From positions 316,388 to 380,387 of the forward strand of contig JACKQB010000006.1 of the NCBI GenBank assembly GCA_024233115.1: a DNA stretch of 64,000 nucleotides. The letters are read 5' to 3'. Below, one piece after another: positions 51,562 to 59,806 of the stretch; positions within the stretch are counted from its first letter, which is position 1; the number at the start of each line of letters is the position of its first letter. The DNA comes from Akkermansiaceae bacterium (GTDB lineage: Bacteria > Verrucomicrobiota > Verrucomicrobiia > Verrucomicrobiales > Akkermansiaceae). A model generated the notes under the pieces. That model was not told the DNA's origin, did no database searches, and saw only the letters and a program-made list of their open reading frames with translations. The position numbers were made by a program, and so were the translations under genes.

Positions 51562-53049
51562 TTACTGCTCAGGCATTTGTTTTTTCCACGCCTGATAAAT
51601 GCGTTTCATCTCGGCGAGTTTGCCGGGGTTTTCTTTGGCCAGGTTTTTGGTCTCCCCCGGGTCGCTTTGCAGGTCGTAGAGGAACTCCCCTTTTTCCAGC
51701 TTCACCATCTCGAGTTCGGCGTCCTTGGTATCGTTGACGACGTGGTATTTCCAGTTGCCCGCGCGCACGGCGTACTCGTGGCCGCTGTCCCAGACCAGGG
51801 TGCGCTCGGGCACCGAGGGTTGTTTGCGATGGAAAAATCCCGTCAGATCCTGACCGTCGAACCGGTTGGTGGACTTTACCCCCGCCGCGGTGCAGATCAT
51901 GGGAAAGAGATCGAGGGTCGAAACCACGGCGGCATCCACCCGGCCTGCGGGCGCCTTGCCGGGCCAGCGCACGATCATCGGCACGCGGATCCCCCCCTCG
52001 TATAGCGTGTACTTGCTGCCGCGCAGCGGTGAGTTGTCGGCATAGATCGGCGTCGAGCCACCGTTGTCGCTGATGTAAACGACCAGGGTGTTCTCTTTCA
52101 ATCCGAGGGTTTCAAGGTGCTTGGAGAGTCGGCCGATTTCCAGGTCGAGGAAATGCAGGTGGGCAAGGTAGGTGGCGCGGCCTTCGGGGTTGTTAGGGAA
52201 GCGCGCCTTGCGATACCAGTCGAGGTATTCCTCCTTGGCGGGGTCCCAGTCCTGGATGATACCGGTGATGCCGTGCGCCTTTTTGTAGTCCTCGGGAAGC
52301 TGGTGGGTGAAGTTGTGCACGGCGTTGAATGAGAGCTGGAGGTAGAAGGGCTCGTCCTTGTGTTGGGTGATGAAATCGCGGGCTTTGCCGCCGAAGATTT
52401 CGGTTGAAAGCCCTCTGGTGTTGACCTTGGCTTTGTTCTCCCACATGGCGCCCATTTTCAGCGATTCAAACTTCGTCAGACCGCCTTTGCGTGCCACCGG
52501 GTTATCAGTCTTGCGCCCCGCCTTTTTCTGAAGTTCCAGGAAGCGTGCCTCGTCGGCATCGTCGTGCAGCATGTAGTGTTTTCTGCCGCCCATGAATCCG
52601 AAGTAGTAGTCGAAGCCATGGTTCGTCGGGAAGTCGCGGGCGTCGGGCGCGCCGCTGCCGTAGTGGACCTTACCGACGTAGCCGGTGGCATAACCCGCTT
52701 TTTTCAGTGCCTCCGGGATCGTTTGGAAACGTGTGTCCTTGATGCCCGGGTTGACATACCAATACACACCCATACGCGCCTGATGCACTCCGGTAATCAG
52801 GCCCGCGCGGGAGGCGTTGCAGATAGGGGCGCTGCTGTATGCCTGGGTGAAGCGGGTTCCCTCCGTTGCCAGTTTGTCCAGGGCGGGAGTGCTGACATCT
52901 TTTTTAGCGAACTCGGAACAGCCCATGTCGGCGTAACCCTGGTCGTCGGCCAACACCATAATGATGTTGGGCTTACGCTCCGGTTCATCAGCAAATGCGT
53001 AACCCGCTGAGCAGGCGAGGACGAGAATGGTGAGGCAGGTGTTTTTCAT
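51562..53049 (-). CDS. Secreted S1-family sulfatase
   Basis: A 495-residue enzyme starting MKNTCLTILVLACSAGYAFA (signal peptide). NIIMVLADDQGYADMGCSEF gives the first metal ligands. PICNASRAGLITG is the formylglycine site, of the C-x-A-x-R form (Cys 77) rather than C-x-P-x-R. Later motifs: GYVGKVHYGSG, VVYISDNGGSTPIYADN, RGSKYTLYEGGIRVPMIVRW. It is 19 bp downstream of another sulfatase gene on the same strand, so they form an operon. Desulfation of the polymer or its fragments is the expected role. Confidence 0.9.
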   Translation of the reverse strand: MKNTCLTILVLACSAGYAFADEPERKPNIIMVLADDQGYADMGCSEFAKKDVSTPALDKLATEGTRFTQAYSSAPICNASRAGLITGVHQARMGVYWYVNPGIKDTRFQTIPEALKKAGYATGYVGKVHYGSGAPDARDFPTNHGFDYYFGFMGGRKHYMLHDDADEARFLELQKKAGRKTDNPVARKGGLTKFESLKMGAMWENKAKVNTRGLSTEIFGGKARDFITQHKDEPFYLQLSFNAVHNFTHQLPEDYKKAHGITGIIQDWDPAKEEYLDWYRKARFPNNPEGRATYLAHLHFLDLEIGRLSKHLETLGLKENTLVVYISDNGGSTPIYADNSPLRGSKYTLYEGGIRVPMIVRWPGKAPAGRVDAAVVSTLDLFPMICTAAGVKSTNRFDGQDLTGFFHRKQPSVPERTLVWDSGHEYAVRAGNWKYHVVNDTKDAELEMVKLEKGEFLYDLQSDPGETKNLAKENPGKLAEMKRIYQAWKKQMPEQ

Positions 53050-53068
53050 GTCTGGTTTTAATAAATGA

Positions 53069-54574
53069 TTATGGTTTGCTTCCGGTGCTTTCGCGTGAAC
53101 GGCGGATGTCCTCATCAAACAAGGGGTTGATGTTGGCGTAGGAGTAGGGCGACCACGGTTTGAAGGACTTGGGCACGCGTTTTCTAAAATCGTCCACCAC
53201 GGTTTGCAGCTCCGGCTTGATCGTCGGGTGGCAGAGATTGATCCACTCGTTCGGATCGGCGAGCATGTCGTAAAGTTCCTCCGAGCCGTCCTGATAGTGA
53301 ATATAACGATACTTTTCCGATCGGAGGGAAACGTTCCCCCGACCGTAAATACTCATCACCGCGTGCCGCCATGGTTTTTCCCCCGCTTCGGCCGAAGCTT
53401 TCATCAACGGCTTGACGCTCAGGCCGTCGAGATTGTTAGGAACCGGCAAGCCGCAGAGATCCACCAGGGTGGGGAACACGTCGATCAAGCCGACCGGCTG
53501 GTTTACTTTGGCAGGTTTCACCCCCGGAGCACGCACCAGCATCGGCACCCGCAACGCCCGCTCCCACAGTGAGTGTTTTGCCCAGCGATGTTTCTCACCG
53601 AGATGGTAGCCGTGGTCGCTGACCAGCATCACGATGGTATTGTCCGCGTAGGGACTCTTCTCCAGGGCGTCGAGCACCTTGCCGACCTGGGCGTCCACAA
53701 AATGCACACAGGCGAGATAGGCGGCGGCGGCCTCAGCAATCCGCTCACCCTCTTTCATCCAATGCCACGGCGGCATCCCGGGGATCGCGTGCAGCTTCCG
53801 GCTAAACTCCGGGAGGTCATTCAGATCGTCCTCCTTGAGTGGCGGCAGTTGGGTGGTTTCAGTGGGAAATGGTTTGAACCACGCCGGGGGAACATACCAG
53901 GGGACATGGGGGCGGAGAAAACCGACGGTCATAAAAAACGGTTTGCTGTGTTGCTCACCGAGCTTGGCCACCGACCAGGCGGCGATTTTGTAGTCGGGCA
54001 TTTTCTCATCGCTCTCAGGGAATGCTCCCCAGTCGGTTTGCGTTTCACCCTCGCCGAATTTCTGCGGGTCGTACTTGAACCTCTGCTCCGGTTTCGGCCC
54101 CATGCGGTCGAAGATACCGCCGTATTCATCAAACTGATGATGACCATCGGTGATGTGGTAAATTTTCCCGACACCCAGGGTTTTATACCCCTGGCTCTTG
54201 AAAAACCCGGGCAGGAATTGGCGGCCTTTCATCGCCTCCAGCTTTGTTAGATCAGCATCGAGAATGTGGCCATAGACACCGGTGCTGTGGGGGTAGAGCC
54301 CGGAGAGCATCGACGTTCTTGCCGGACCACACAGCGGCGCCGGGGTGTGGGCGTTGGTGAATGAAACGCTCTGGCCCGCCAGGCGGTCCATGTTAGGTGT
54401 GCGCGTCTGCGGATGGCCGCCGAGGTGCCCGGTCCAGTCGTTCAGGTCATCCACGATGATCATCAGCACATTGGGGCGTGCCTGTTCCTGCGCATAGCCG
54501 GGTGCCGCCATCATCCCGGCACAAAAACACGCAGTCAGTATTTGTTTTCCAAGTCTCAAAGCTTCCCTTGTCAT
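53069..54574 (-). CDS. Secreted S1-family sulfatase, iduronate-2-sulfatase-like
   Basis: A 501-residue enzyme from MTREALRLGKQILTACFCAG; the longer ORF from 54772 runs back through the ABC permease gene and is not real. Signal peptide ends near GYAQEQ. NVLMIIVDDLNDWTGHLGGH and LCGPARTSMLSGLYPHSTGV (Cys 82 in C-x-P-x-R) place it in the sulfatase subgroup with iduronate-2-sulfatase and choline-sulfatase-like enzymes; SDHGYHLGEKHRWAKHSLWE is typical of that subgroup. A degenerate KdgR-type site lies about 55 bp upstream. Confidence 0.9.
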   Translation of the reverse strand: MTREALRLGKQILTACFCAGMMAAPGYAQEQARPNVLMIIVDDLNDWTGHLGGHPQTRTPNMDRLAGQSVSFTNAHTPAPLCGPARTSMLSGLYPHSTGVYGHILDADLTKLEAMKGRQFLPGFFKSQGYKTLGVGKIYHITDGHHQFDEYGGIFDRMGPKPEQRFKYDPQKFGEGETQTDWGAFPESDEKMPDYKIAAWSVAKLGEQHSKPFFMTVGFLRPHVPWYVPPAWFKPFPTETTQLPPLKEDDLNDLPEFSRKLHAIPGMPPWHWMKEGERIAEAAAAYLACVHFVDAQVGKVLDALEKSPYADNTIVMLVSDHGYHLGEKHRWAKHSLWERALRVPMLVRAPGVKPAKVNQPVGLIDVFPTLVDLCGLPVPNNLDGLSVKPLMKASAEAGEKPWRHAVMSIYGRGNVSLRSEKYRYIHYQDGSEELYDMLADPNEWINLCHPTIKPELQTVVDDFRKRVPKSFKPWSPYSYANINPLFDEDIRRSRESTGSKP

Positions 54575-54626
54575 GCTCGCCAAGTAGCCAAAAATCCGGC
54601 GGGCATACAACACAAATCCCCCGCGA

Positions 54627-54643
54627 GAATCCAGATGTGGACA
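54627..54643. promoter_or_regulatory. Degenerate IclR/KdgR-type operator candidate, site 9
   Basis: GAATCCAGATGTGGACA matches the 17-bp motif at 11 positions and includes a TCCA....TGGA dyad and the TGGACAATC end seen at site 2. It lies about 55 bp upstream of the sulfatase operon start at 54574. Weak on sequence alone; the position supports it. Confidence 0.3.
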
Positions 54644-54656
54644 ATCCCGCCCCGGC

Positions 54657-56354
54657 CTACATCCGGAAGATACTGCCGCCGCGCTTCCCAAGGATAACGA
54701 AGGCACCCATGATCGAGATGCCGAGGAAGACCATCGCCCAGACACCGAGGGCGGACGCGAGTTCGTGGCCATTTCCCAGGGTACTCAGAAGGGAGTAAAT
54801 GGCCTTAGTGATCGGGTAGTGCTCCGCCTGTTGGGCGAGGATCAGGCTGTCGGACACCTCCAGCATCGCAAAGGCGAAGGCGAGGATTCCGCCCGCCACG
54901 AGGTTGGCGCCGATGAGGGGAACGCCAACGCGTTTGAGGGTGCGCAGGGGTGTGGCACCAAGCGACCGCGCCGCTTCTTCGAGAGCGATGTTGCTCTGCT
55001 GCAGGCCCGCCACAGCGGCACGCACCACGTAGGGCAGCCGCCTAACGGCATAGGCGGCGACGAGTAAAAAGATCGGGTTTCCCGCGTCCCCAACCATCCA
55101 GTGCAGCGGCTGGCCTTTCTCGGTGACGGCGATGTATCCGAAGGCGAGAACCAAACCCGGCACGGCGAGCGGCAGCATCATCACCGCATCCAGGATCACC
55201 CTGCCGCGGATGGTGCTGCGCACCACCACCCAGGCGATGGCGGTGCCGAGAACAATATCCAACAATGTCGAGCCGGACGCGTAGATCAGGCTGTTTTTGA
55301 TCGAGGGCACCACCAGCGGATGACCGAGCGCCTCGCTATAGTGCGCGGTGGTCATCGACTCCGGGAGGATAGTGCCATACCAATCGCCGGTCACCGAGAG
55401 AAGCAGCACCCCGAGGTGCGGCACGCTGGCGATACAGAATACTGAGATAAAACCAACCGACACCGCCCAGCCTTTCCATCCCGAGAGAGCTTTCTCACTG
55501 TCGTGGGATTTGGGTCGTGGTGCTGAGCCCAGGCCTGTCCTCCCTAACACAACCTTGGAGACGGCGAACACGGTTGCGGAAATAATCAGCATGATACCCA
55601 CCAGAGCGTAGGGCATCGGGTTGGCATTCAGATCCTTGATGCCATCATAAACCTGCACAGAGGCTACCCGGGTGTAATCAAAGACCAGAGGCACCCCCAG
55701 CTCGGTAAACGACCAGATGAAGACAATGGCAGAGCCAGCAAAAATTCCCGGCATACAAAGCGGCAGGGTGATTTTCCGAAGCCGCCGCCAGGGCGGGCAG
55801 CCGAGGTTCTGCGCCGCCTGTTCCATCGCCGGATCGAGGTGCGAGAGTGTCGCGGCGATGTTCATGTAGAGGATCGGGTAGAGGTGCAGCGCATTCATGA
55901 CGACCACGCCCCAGAACCTGCCCTCGCCGAGCCAATCTGCCGGTTGGTCCGCGCTCATCAATCCCAGGTCAATGAGCAAGGCGTTGAGTGAGCCGCTGAC
56001 ACCGAGAATTTGTTTGATGCCCACCGCCCCCACAAATGGAGGCAACACCAGCGGTGCGAGGATCAGGACACCCAGCCATTTTTTCCCGGGAAAAAGCCAG
56101 CGATGTGATGCAAGTGCCAGCGGGAATGCAATCATCAACGATAGCAAAGTGCTAAAAACCCCCATCATCAGCGAGTTCCACAATCCCTCGACGTAGACGG
56201 GATTGCTAAATACCCCGATGATGTAGTCGAAGGTGAAGCCGCCCTGCTCGTTCTCGAAGGCTACGGCCAGGGTCATCCCCACAGGATAGAGAAAAAACAC
56301 ACCGAAGATAAGGACAACGATGGTGGTGATGGAAATGGCTGCTGTTCTGTTCAT
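54657..56354 (-). CDS. ABC transporter permease, fused two-domain (Fbp/Sfu type)
   Basis: A 565-residue membrane protein with about 12 helices and two binding-protein-dependent permease units, each with an EAA-type loop (MEQAAQNLGCPPWRRLRKIT near 180; LEEAARSLGATPLRTLKRVG near 470). This two-unit layout is that of FbpB/SfuB and of some phosphonate or thiamine permeases. It is the last gene of a three-gene operon, 5 bp after the binding-protein gene. Confidence 0.88.
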   Translation of the reverse strand: MNRTAAISITTIVVLIFGVFFLYPVGMTLAVAFENEQGGFTFDYIIGVFSNPVYVEGLWNSLMMGVFSTLLSLMIAFPLALASHRWLFPGKKWLGVLILAPLVLPPFVGAVGIKQILGVSGSLNALLIDLGLMSADQPADWLGEGRFWGVVVMNALHLYPILYMNIAATLSHLDPAMEQAAQNLGCPPWRRLRKITLPLCMPGIFAGSAIVFIWSFTELGVPLVFDYTRVASVQVYDGIKDLNANPMPYALVGIMLIISATVFAVSKVVLGRTGLGSAPRPKSHDSEKALSGWKGWAVSVGFISVFCIASVPHLGVLLLSVTGDWYGTILPESMTTAHYSEALGHPLVVPSIKNSLIYASGSTLLDIVLGTAIAWVVVRSTIRGRVILDAVMMLPLAVPGLVLAFGYIAVTEKGQPLHWMVGDAGNPIFLLVAAYAVRRLPYVVRAAVAGLQQSNIALEEAARSLGATPLRTLKRVGVPLIGANLVAGGILAFAFAMLEVSDSLILAQQAEHYPITKAIYSLLSTLGNGHELASALGVWAMVFLGISIMGAFVILGKRGGSIFRM

Positions 56355-56359
56355 CGTGC

Positions 56360-57865
56360 TTATTTCCCTTCCTCGGCAAGCTTTCCCGCCAGCTTATAGT
56401 TTTTCCTGAAATACTTGCCTAACTGCACCCCCATGTCCGCGGTCTTCACCTTGGTGCCATCGTTGATCTGTTTCCGGATATAACCCATTGAGTTCTGATA
56501 GGAAACCCGGGTGGTATCGGAAAACACCTTGGTCGCACGCCCGGGCATACCGGCATCTACCAGCTTTTGCCATGAGGCCTTGATCTCGTCATGTGAGTCC
56601 AGGCACATCACCCGGATGATAAACTGAATCGCCTTGAACCCCTTTCCTGTTAGTTCCCGCTGATACACAAAGCCACCGGTTTCTTCGTAAGGGTTCACCG
56701 GGTCGGCAAAATGCTTGATGTTTTCCGCCGTGTAAACGTCCCTGCGGATCGGCATCCGCCGGAGTGCCCGGTATTTCGGGCCGCACGGCGTGCCGGGCTT
56801 CGCGTTCCAGAGCAACTGCCCTTGGGGAGTCAACAGGAACTCGACAAATGCCTGCGCCAGTTCGGGGTCGGGCGCCCCTTTCATCACCGCGACGGGATCA
56901 ACACTCGTCGAGGTCCCCCCCTTGGGGGAGATCCACCGCATCCGCGAGCTGCCGCCGTGCTTTTTCAACATCTCTTCGTAAGTCCTACCGTAAAAGTCAA
57001 TCGCCATACCGGCCACCGCATTCCCCTGCGCCACATCATGGGGAATCTTGGTCGAGCTGTCGGTGAAGTAGCGTGCGTTGGCACTGATACGCTGGATTAG
57101 GTTGATCCCCCTGTCCCAGCCTTCGCTACGCGCACGCATCTCCAGCTGCTTCCGGGTTTCGCCCGGCCGATGCTTCGCTCCGGCCAGCGCCTCGTGCATC
57201 TGTTGTTGGATCAGCATTTCAAAAGCGCGTGCCACTGAGCCGCTTTTCGAGGGATCGGCCAGGGCAATACCCCCAAAGTAACGGGGATCGGCAAGGTCCG
57301 TCCATTGTGTGGGTGGCTCCAGGCCACGGCGTTTGAGGGCATCGATGTTATAACAAATCCCGAATTGCGACAGACAGACACCGACCCAGCATTTGTTTTT
57401 GTCGTAGTAGGTTTCCCCGGTGAATGCTGATGGGATCACATCCTGTGCAAACCATTCGGGATGTTGTGCAAACACTTCCAACGGTGCAAGATGGCCCTTG
57501 TCACCCTGCTGTTTGAAATCGTAATCGCCCCCGCCAAAAAAGATATCGATACCAACACCCTCATCCCCCACTTTTTCGGCGGCCGCATATTTGCCATCGA
57601 GGATCTTTCTGATTTCAGATGTCCCTCCAGGGGTCAACCAGTTGACATACACCGTCTCGCCGGTTTTGCCTTTCCACCAGGATTGAAACGCTTCGCCAAA
57701 TTCACGGCGGATGGTTTCGTTGTGCGGGGTAATGATATTAATCCTGCGATCAGCATGTTCAACACGCACATCGCCCCCATCCTGTTTCTTGCTGAGTAAA
57801 ATAGGTGTAGCCACACAGGCAACCAGTGCGAGTGCTACAAACGATTTGTTGTTGATCCACTTCAT
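56360..57865 (-). CDS. ABC transporter extracellular solute-binding protein (Fbp/Pot type)
   Basis: A 501-residue exported protein with an N-terminal hydrophobic anchor (SFVALALVACVATPILLS). It matches type 2 binding proteins of the Fe(III)/thiamine/polyamine cluster (INIITPHNETIRREFGEAFQ, WLTPGGTSEIRKILDGKYAA, FGICYNIDALKRRGL, ALADPSKSGSVARAFEMLI). It is longer than FbpA (about 340 residues), with extra sequence in the second half. The ligand cannot be told; iron(III), a sugar-phosphate or a phosphonate are possible. Confidence 0.8.
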   Translation of the reverse strand: MKWINNKSFVALALVACVATPILLSKKQDGGDVRVEHADRRINIITPHNETIRREFGEAFQSWWKGKTGETVYVNWLTPGGTSEIRKILDGKYAAAEKVGDEGVGIDIFFGGGDYDFKQQGDKGHLAPLEVFAQHPEWFAQDVIPSAFTGETYYDKNKCWVGVCLSQFGICYNIDALKRRGLEPPTQWTDLADPRYFGGIALADPSKSGSVARAFEMLIQQQMHEALAGAKHRPGETRKQLEMRARSEGWDRGINLIQRISANARYFTDSSTKIPHDVAQGNAVAGMAIDFYGRTYEEMLKKHGGSSRMRWISPKGGTSTSVDPVAVMKGAPDPELAQAFVEFLLTPQGQLLWNAKPGTPCGPKYRALRRMPIRRDVYTAENIKHFADPVNPYEETGGFVYQRELTGKGFKAIQFIIRVMCLDSHDEIKASWQKLVDAGMPGRATKVFSDTTRVSYQNSMGYIRKQINDGTKVKTADMGVQLGKYFRKNYKLAGKLAEEGK

Positions 57866-57889
57866 ACCCTACGTTTACCCCATCCCAGG

Positions 57890-58972
57890 TTATGCTTTGA
57901 GAATGATGACATCGGACGGGTCAGCTGTAAGCATGACCTGTTCCCCGACGCCCCTCATCACCTGGGGGTTCGTTTCTGTTACATGCCATTGCTGGTCGCC
58001 TTCCCCCTGGATCTTATACTGCACACTGCTGCCCAGATACATCCTGTCGATCACCCGGCCCATGACACGGTTAATCGGCACGCCGGAATGATCGACGTAG
58101 AGTGCCTCAGGGCGGATGGATACCAGCACCTTGGTGCCTTCCTGTGGGCGCCAGTTGCCCCGGGTGACATGGCCATGAAACTGACCGGCCGTGGATGAAA
58201 CACGGACCCCGAGCTGACCATCATCACGCACGATTCGATCCACACTCGCCTCAACGAGGTTGGTTTCCCCGATAAACCCGGCCACATGGGCACTGAGTGG
58301 GTTTCTGTAAATATCAGCAGGCGTTCCCGTTTGCACGATCCGGCCCGCATCCAGAATGGCCATCCGGTCGGCCATCGACAAGGCCTCTTCCTGGTCGTGG
58401 GTCACGTAGACACCTGTTAGATTGTTTTCTTTGACGATCCGACGGATCTCGGAACGCATTTCGAGACGAAGCTTGGCATCCAGGTTGGACAAAGGCTCGT
58501 CTAACAACAAACATTTGGGCTTCACCACAAGTGCCCGCGCCAAGGCAACACGCTGTTGCTGGCCACCGGACATGTGGTCGATACGACGATCACCATACCC
58601 CTCGAGATGCACCATCGCGAGAGCTTCGTCGACACGTTGTTCGATCTCCTTTTTTGCCACCCTCCGCTCTTCAAGGCCAAAGGCGATGTTCTGGCCCACC
58701 GACATGTGGGGCCAGAGGGCATAGCTTTGAAACACCATGGCCGCCTCGCGTTTATGCGTCGGTAGCTCCGTGACATCCTTGTCGCCGTAGTAGATCCTCC
58801 CTTCATTGGGTTTTTCCAGTCCGGCGATACAACGCAGCAAGGTGGTCTTTCCGCAGCCACTGGAACCTAATAAAAAGAAGAGTTCTCCCTTCTCGATGGT
58901 AATACTGGCATGGTCCAGCGCGCGGACATCACCATACTCCTTGACTATCGAATCTGCACGTATTGCACCCAT
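57890..58972 (-). CDS. ABC transporter ATP-binding protein (Fbp/Pot type)
   Basis: A 360-residue ATPase. Walker A LLGSSGCGKTTLLRCIAG, signature HMSGGQQQRVALARALVVKP, Walker B CLLLDEPLSNLDAKLRLEMR and the switch His in VYVTHDQEEALSMADRMAIL are all intact. A C-terminal TOBE-like domain follows (VLVSIRPEALYVDHSG). It is the first gene of the importer operon (ATPase, binding protein, permease), divergent from the RDD gene at 59095. Confidence 0.92.
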   Translation of the reverse strand: MGAIRADSIVKEYGDVRALDHASITIEKGELFFLLGSSGCGKTTLLRCIAGLEKPNEGRIYYGDKDVTELPTHKREAAMVFQSYALWPHMSVGQNIAFGLEERRVAKKEIEQRVDEALAMVHLEGYGDRRIDHMSGGQQQRVALARALVVKPKCLLLDEPLSNLDAKLRLEMRSEIRRIVKENNLTGVYVTHDQEEALSMADRMAILDAGRIVQTGTPADIYRNPLSAHVAGFIGETNLVEASVDRIVRDDGQLGVRVSSTAGQFHGHVTRGNWRPQEGTKVLVSIRPEALYVDHSGVPINRVMGRVIDRMYLGSSVQYKIQGEGDQQWHVTETNPQVMRGVGEQVMLTADPSDVIILKA

Positions 58973-59094
58973 GTTCCTCTAGATCCTCCGTAAGTCGGGA
59001 TGCCTTGGCAAGGATTAAGGCTGGAGTCTCGGCAACTTTTTCTGCATATTCGAAACGCTGGATCGTTACTTTTTTGAACAACAACCAACCGACC

Positions 59095-59598
59095 ATGACT
59101 GAACCCACCACCAAACAAGCTGCTACCACCCCTGAATCAGCCGCCGCAACCGGCAATGAGCTTACAGCAAGCACCCCAGTAAAGACGCCAACCACAGCCC
59201 AAGCCAGCCTTGGACAGCGGGCTGGGGCCTACCTGATCGACATCGGGGTGATGATCGGGCTGTCGATCGTTATTTCCGGTATTGTAGGGTTTGCCCTTCC
59301 TAAAATAGGCACCCTTCTTTCACTGGTGAGCTGGGCCTACCTGCTTTTCAGGGACTGCATCCCCTTCCTGGACGGGCGCAGCGTCGGTAAAAAACTCCTC
59401 GGCCTCCGTGCCGTCACCACCGATGGCGCAAGCCTCTCAGGAAACTGGAGCCCCGGCCTGATCCGCAACGCCGTGCTCTTCATCCCCTTTTTCCCACTCG
59501 TCGAATTCATCATCCTCTGCACCAAGCAGGATGCCCCCGAAGGCCTTCTCCGCCTGGGCGACCAATGGGCCGGCACCAAGGTGATCATCGACAAGTAA
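59095..59598 (+). CDS. RDD-family membrane protein
   Basis: A 167-residue protein starting MTEPTTKQAATTP; the in-frame sequence back to 58963 overlaps the ABC gene and is unlikely to be coding. After about 40 Thr/Ala-rich residues comes the RDD domain: LGQRAGAYLIDIGVMIGLSI with the Arg and Asp, LFRDCIPFLDGRSVGKKLLG, and a C-terminal helix pair. Three to four membrane spans. Function of the family is poorly known. Confidence 0.85.
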   Translation: MTEPTTKQAATTPESAAATGNELTASTPVKTPTTAQASLGQRAGAYLIDIGVMIGLSIVISGIVGFALPKIGTLLSLVSWAYLLFRDCIPFLDGRSVGKKLLGLRAVTTDGASLSGNWSPGLIRNAVLFIPFFPLVEFIILCTKQDAPEGLLRLGDQWAGTKVIIDK

Positions 59599-59681
59599 AA
59601 ACGAATCTCTCCAGCTGGAACCGGGTGAGGGAAACTCCATCATAGATCCCGCCGAGGGAAAACACAGCACGGGAAGCGAAA

Positions 59682-59720
59682 TAAAAAAAGCCCCCAGGTA
59701 GCCATGGCCTGGGGGCTTTG
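59682..59720. terminator. Bidirectional terminator after the RDD gene
   Basis: AGCCCCCAGG and CCTGGGGGCT pair perfectly around an 8-bp loop, preceded by seven A and followed by TTTG. It serves the RDD gene and, on the other strand, transcripts coming from bamA. Confidence 0.9.
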
Positions 59721-59763
59721 AAATCATTGAGTCGTTCTGTTAGCCCGAAGGGCTTTGGTATTT

Positions 59764-59800
59764 GGATCCCGCAGTTGCGTGGATCCCGCAGTTGCGGGAT
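59764..59800. repeat. Tandem 16-bp repeat with hairpin, downstream of bamA
   Basis: GGATCCCGCAGTTGCG occurs twice in a row (59764-59779 and 59781-59796). The second copy together with the next bases forms ATCCCGCAGTTGCGGGAT, a perfect 8-bp stem. It lies 7 bp after the bamA stop codon and may stabilise or end its transcript. Confidence 0.55.
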
Positions 59801-59806
59801 TAAACC

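Noticed and set aside
51480..51737. 85-codon ORF on the plus strand between PL8 copy 3 and the sulfatase
   Set aside because: Its Arg/Pro-rich sequence looks like a shadow and most of it overlaps the C-terminus of the sulfatase on the other strand.
18513..54574. An ulvan- or pectin-specific locus as the explanation of the whole window
   Set aside because: No PL24/25/28, GH78 or classical PL1/PL9 pectate lyase is visible. PL8 and heparinase-like enzymes with sulfatases favour a sulfated hexuronate polymer such as a glycosaminoglycan, but the substrate remains unproven.
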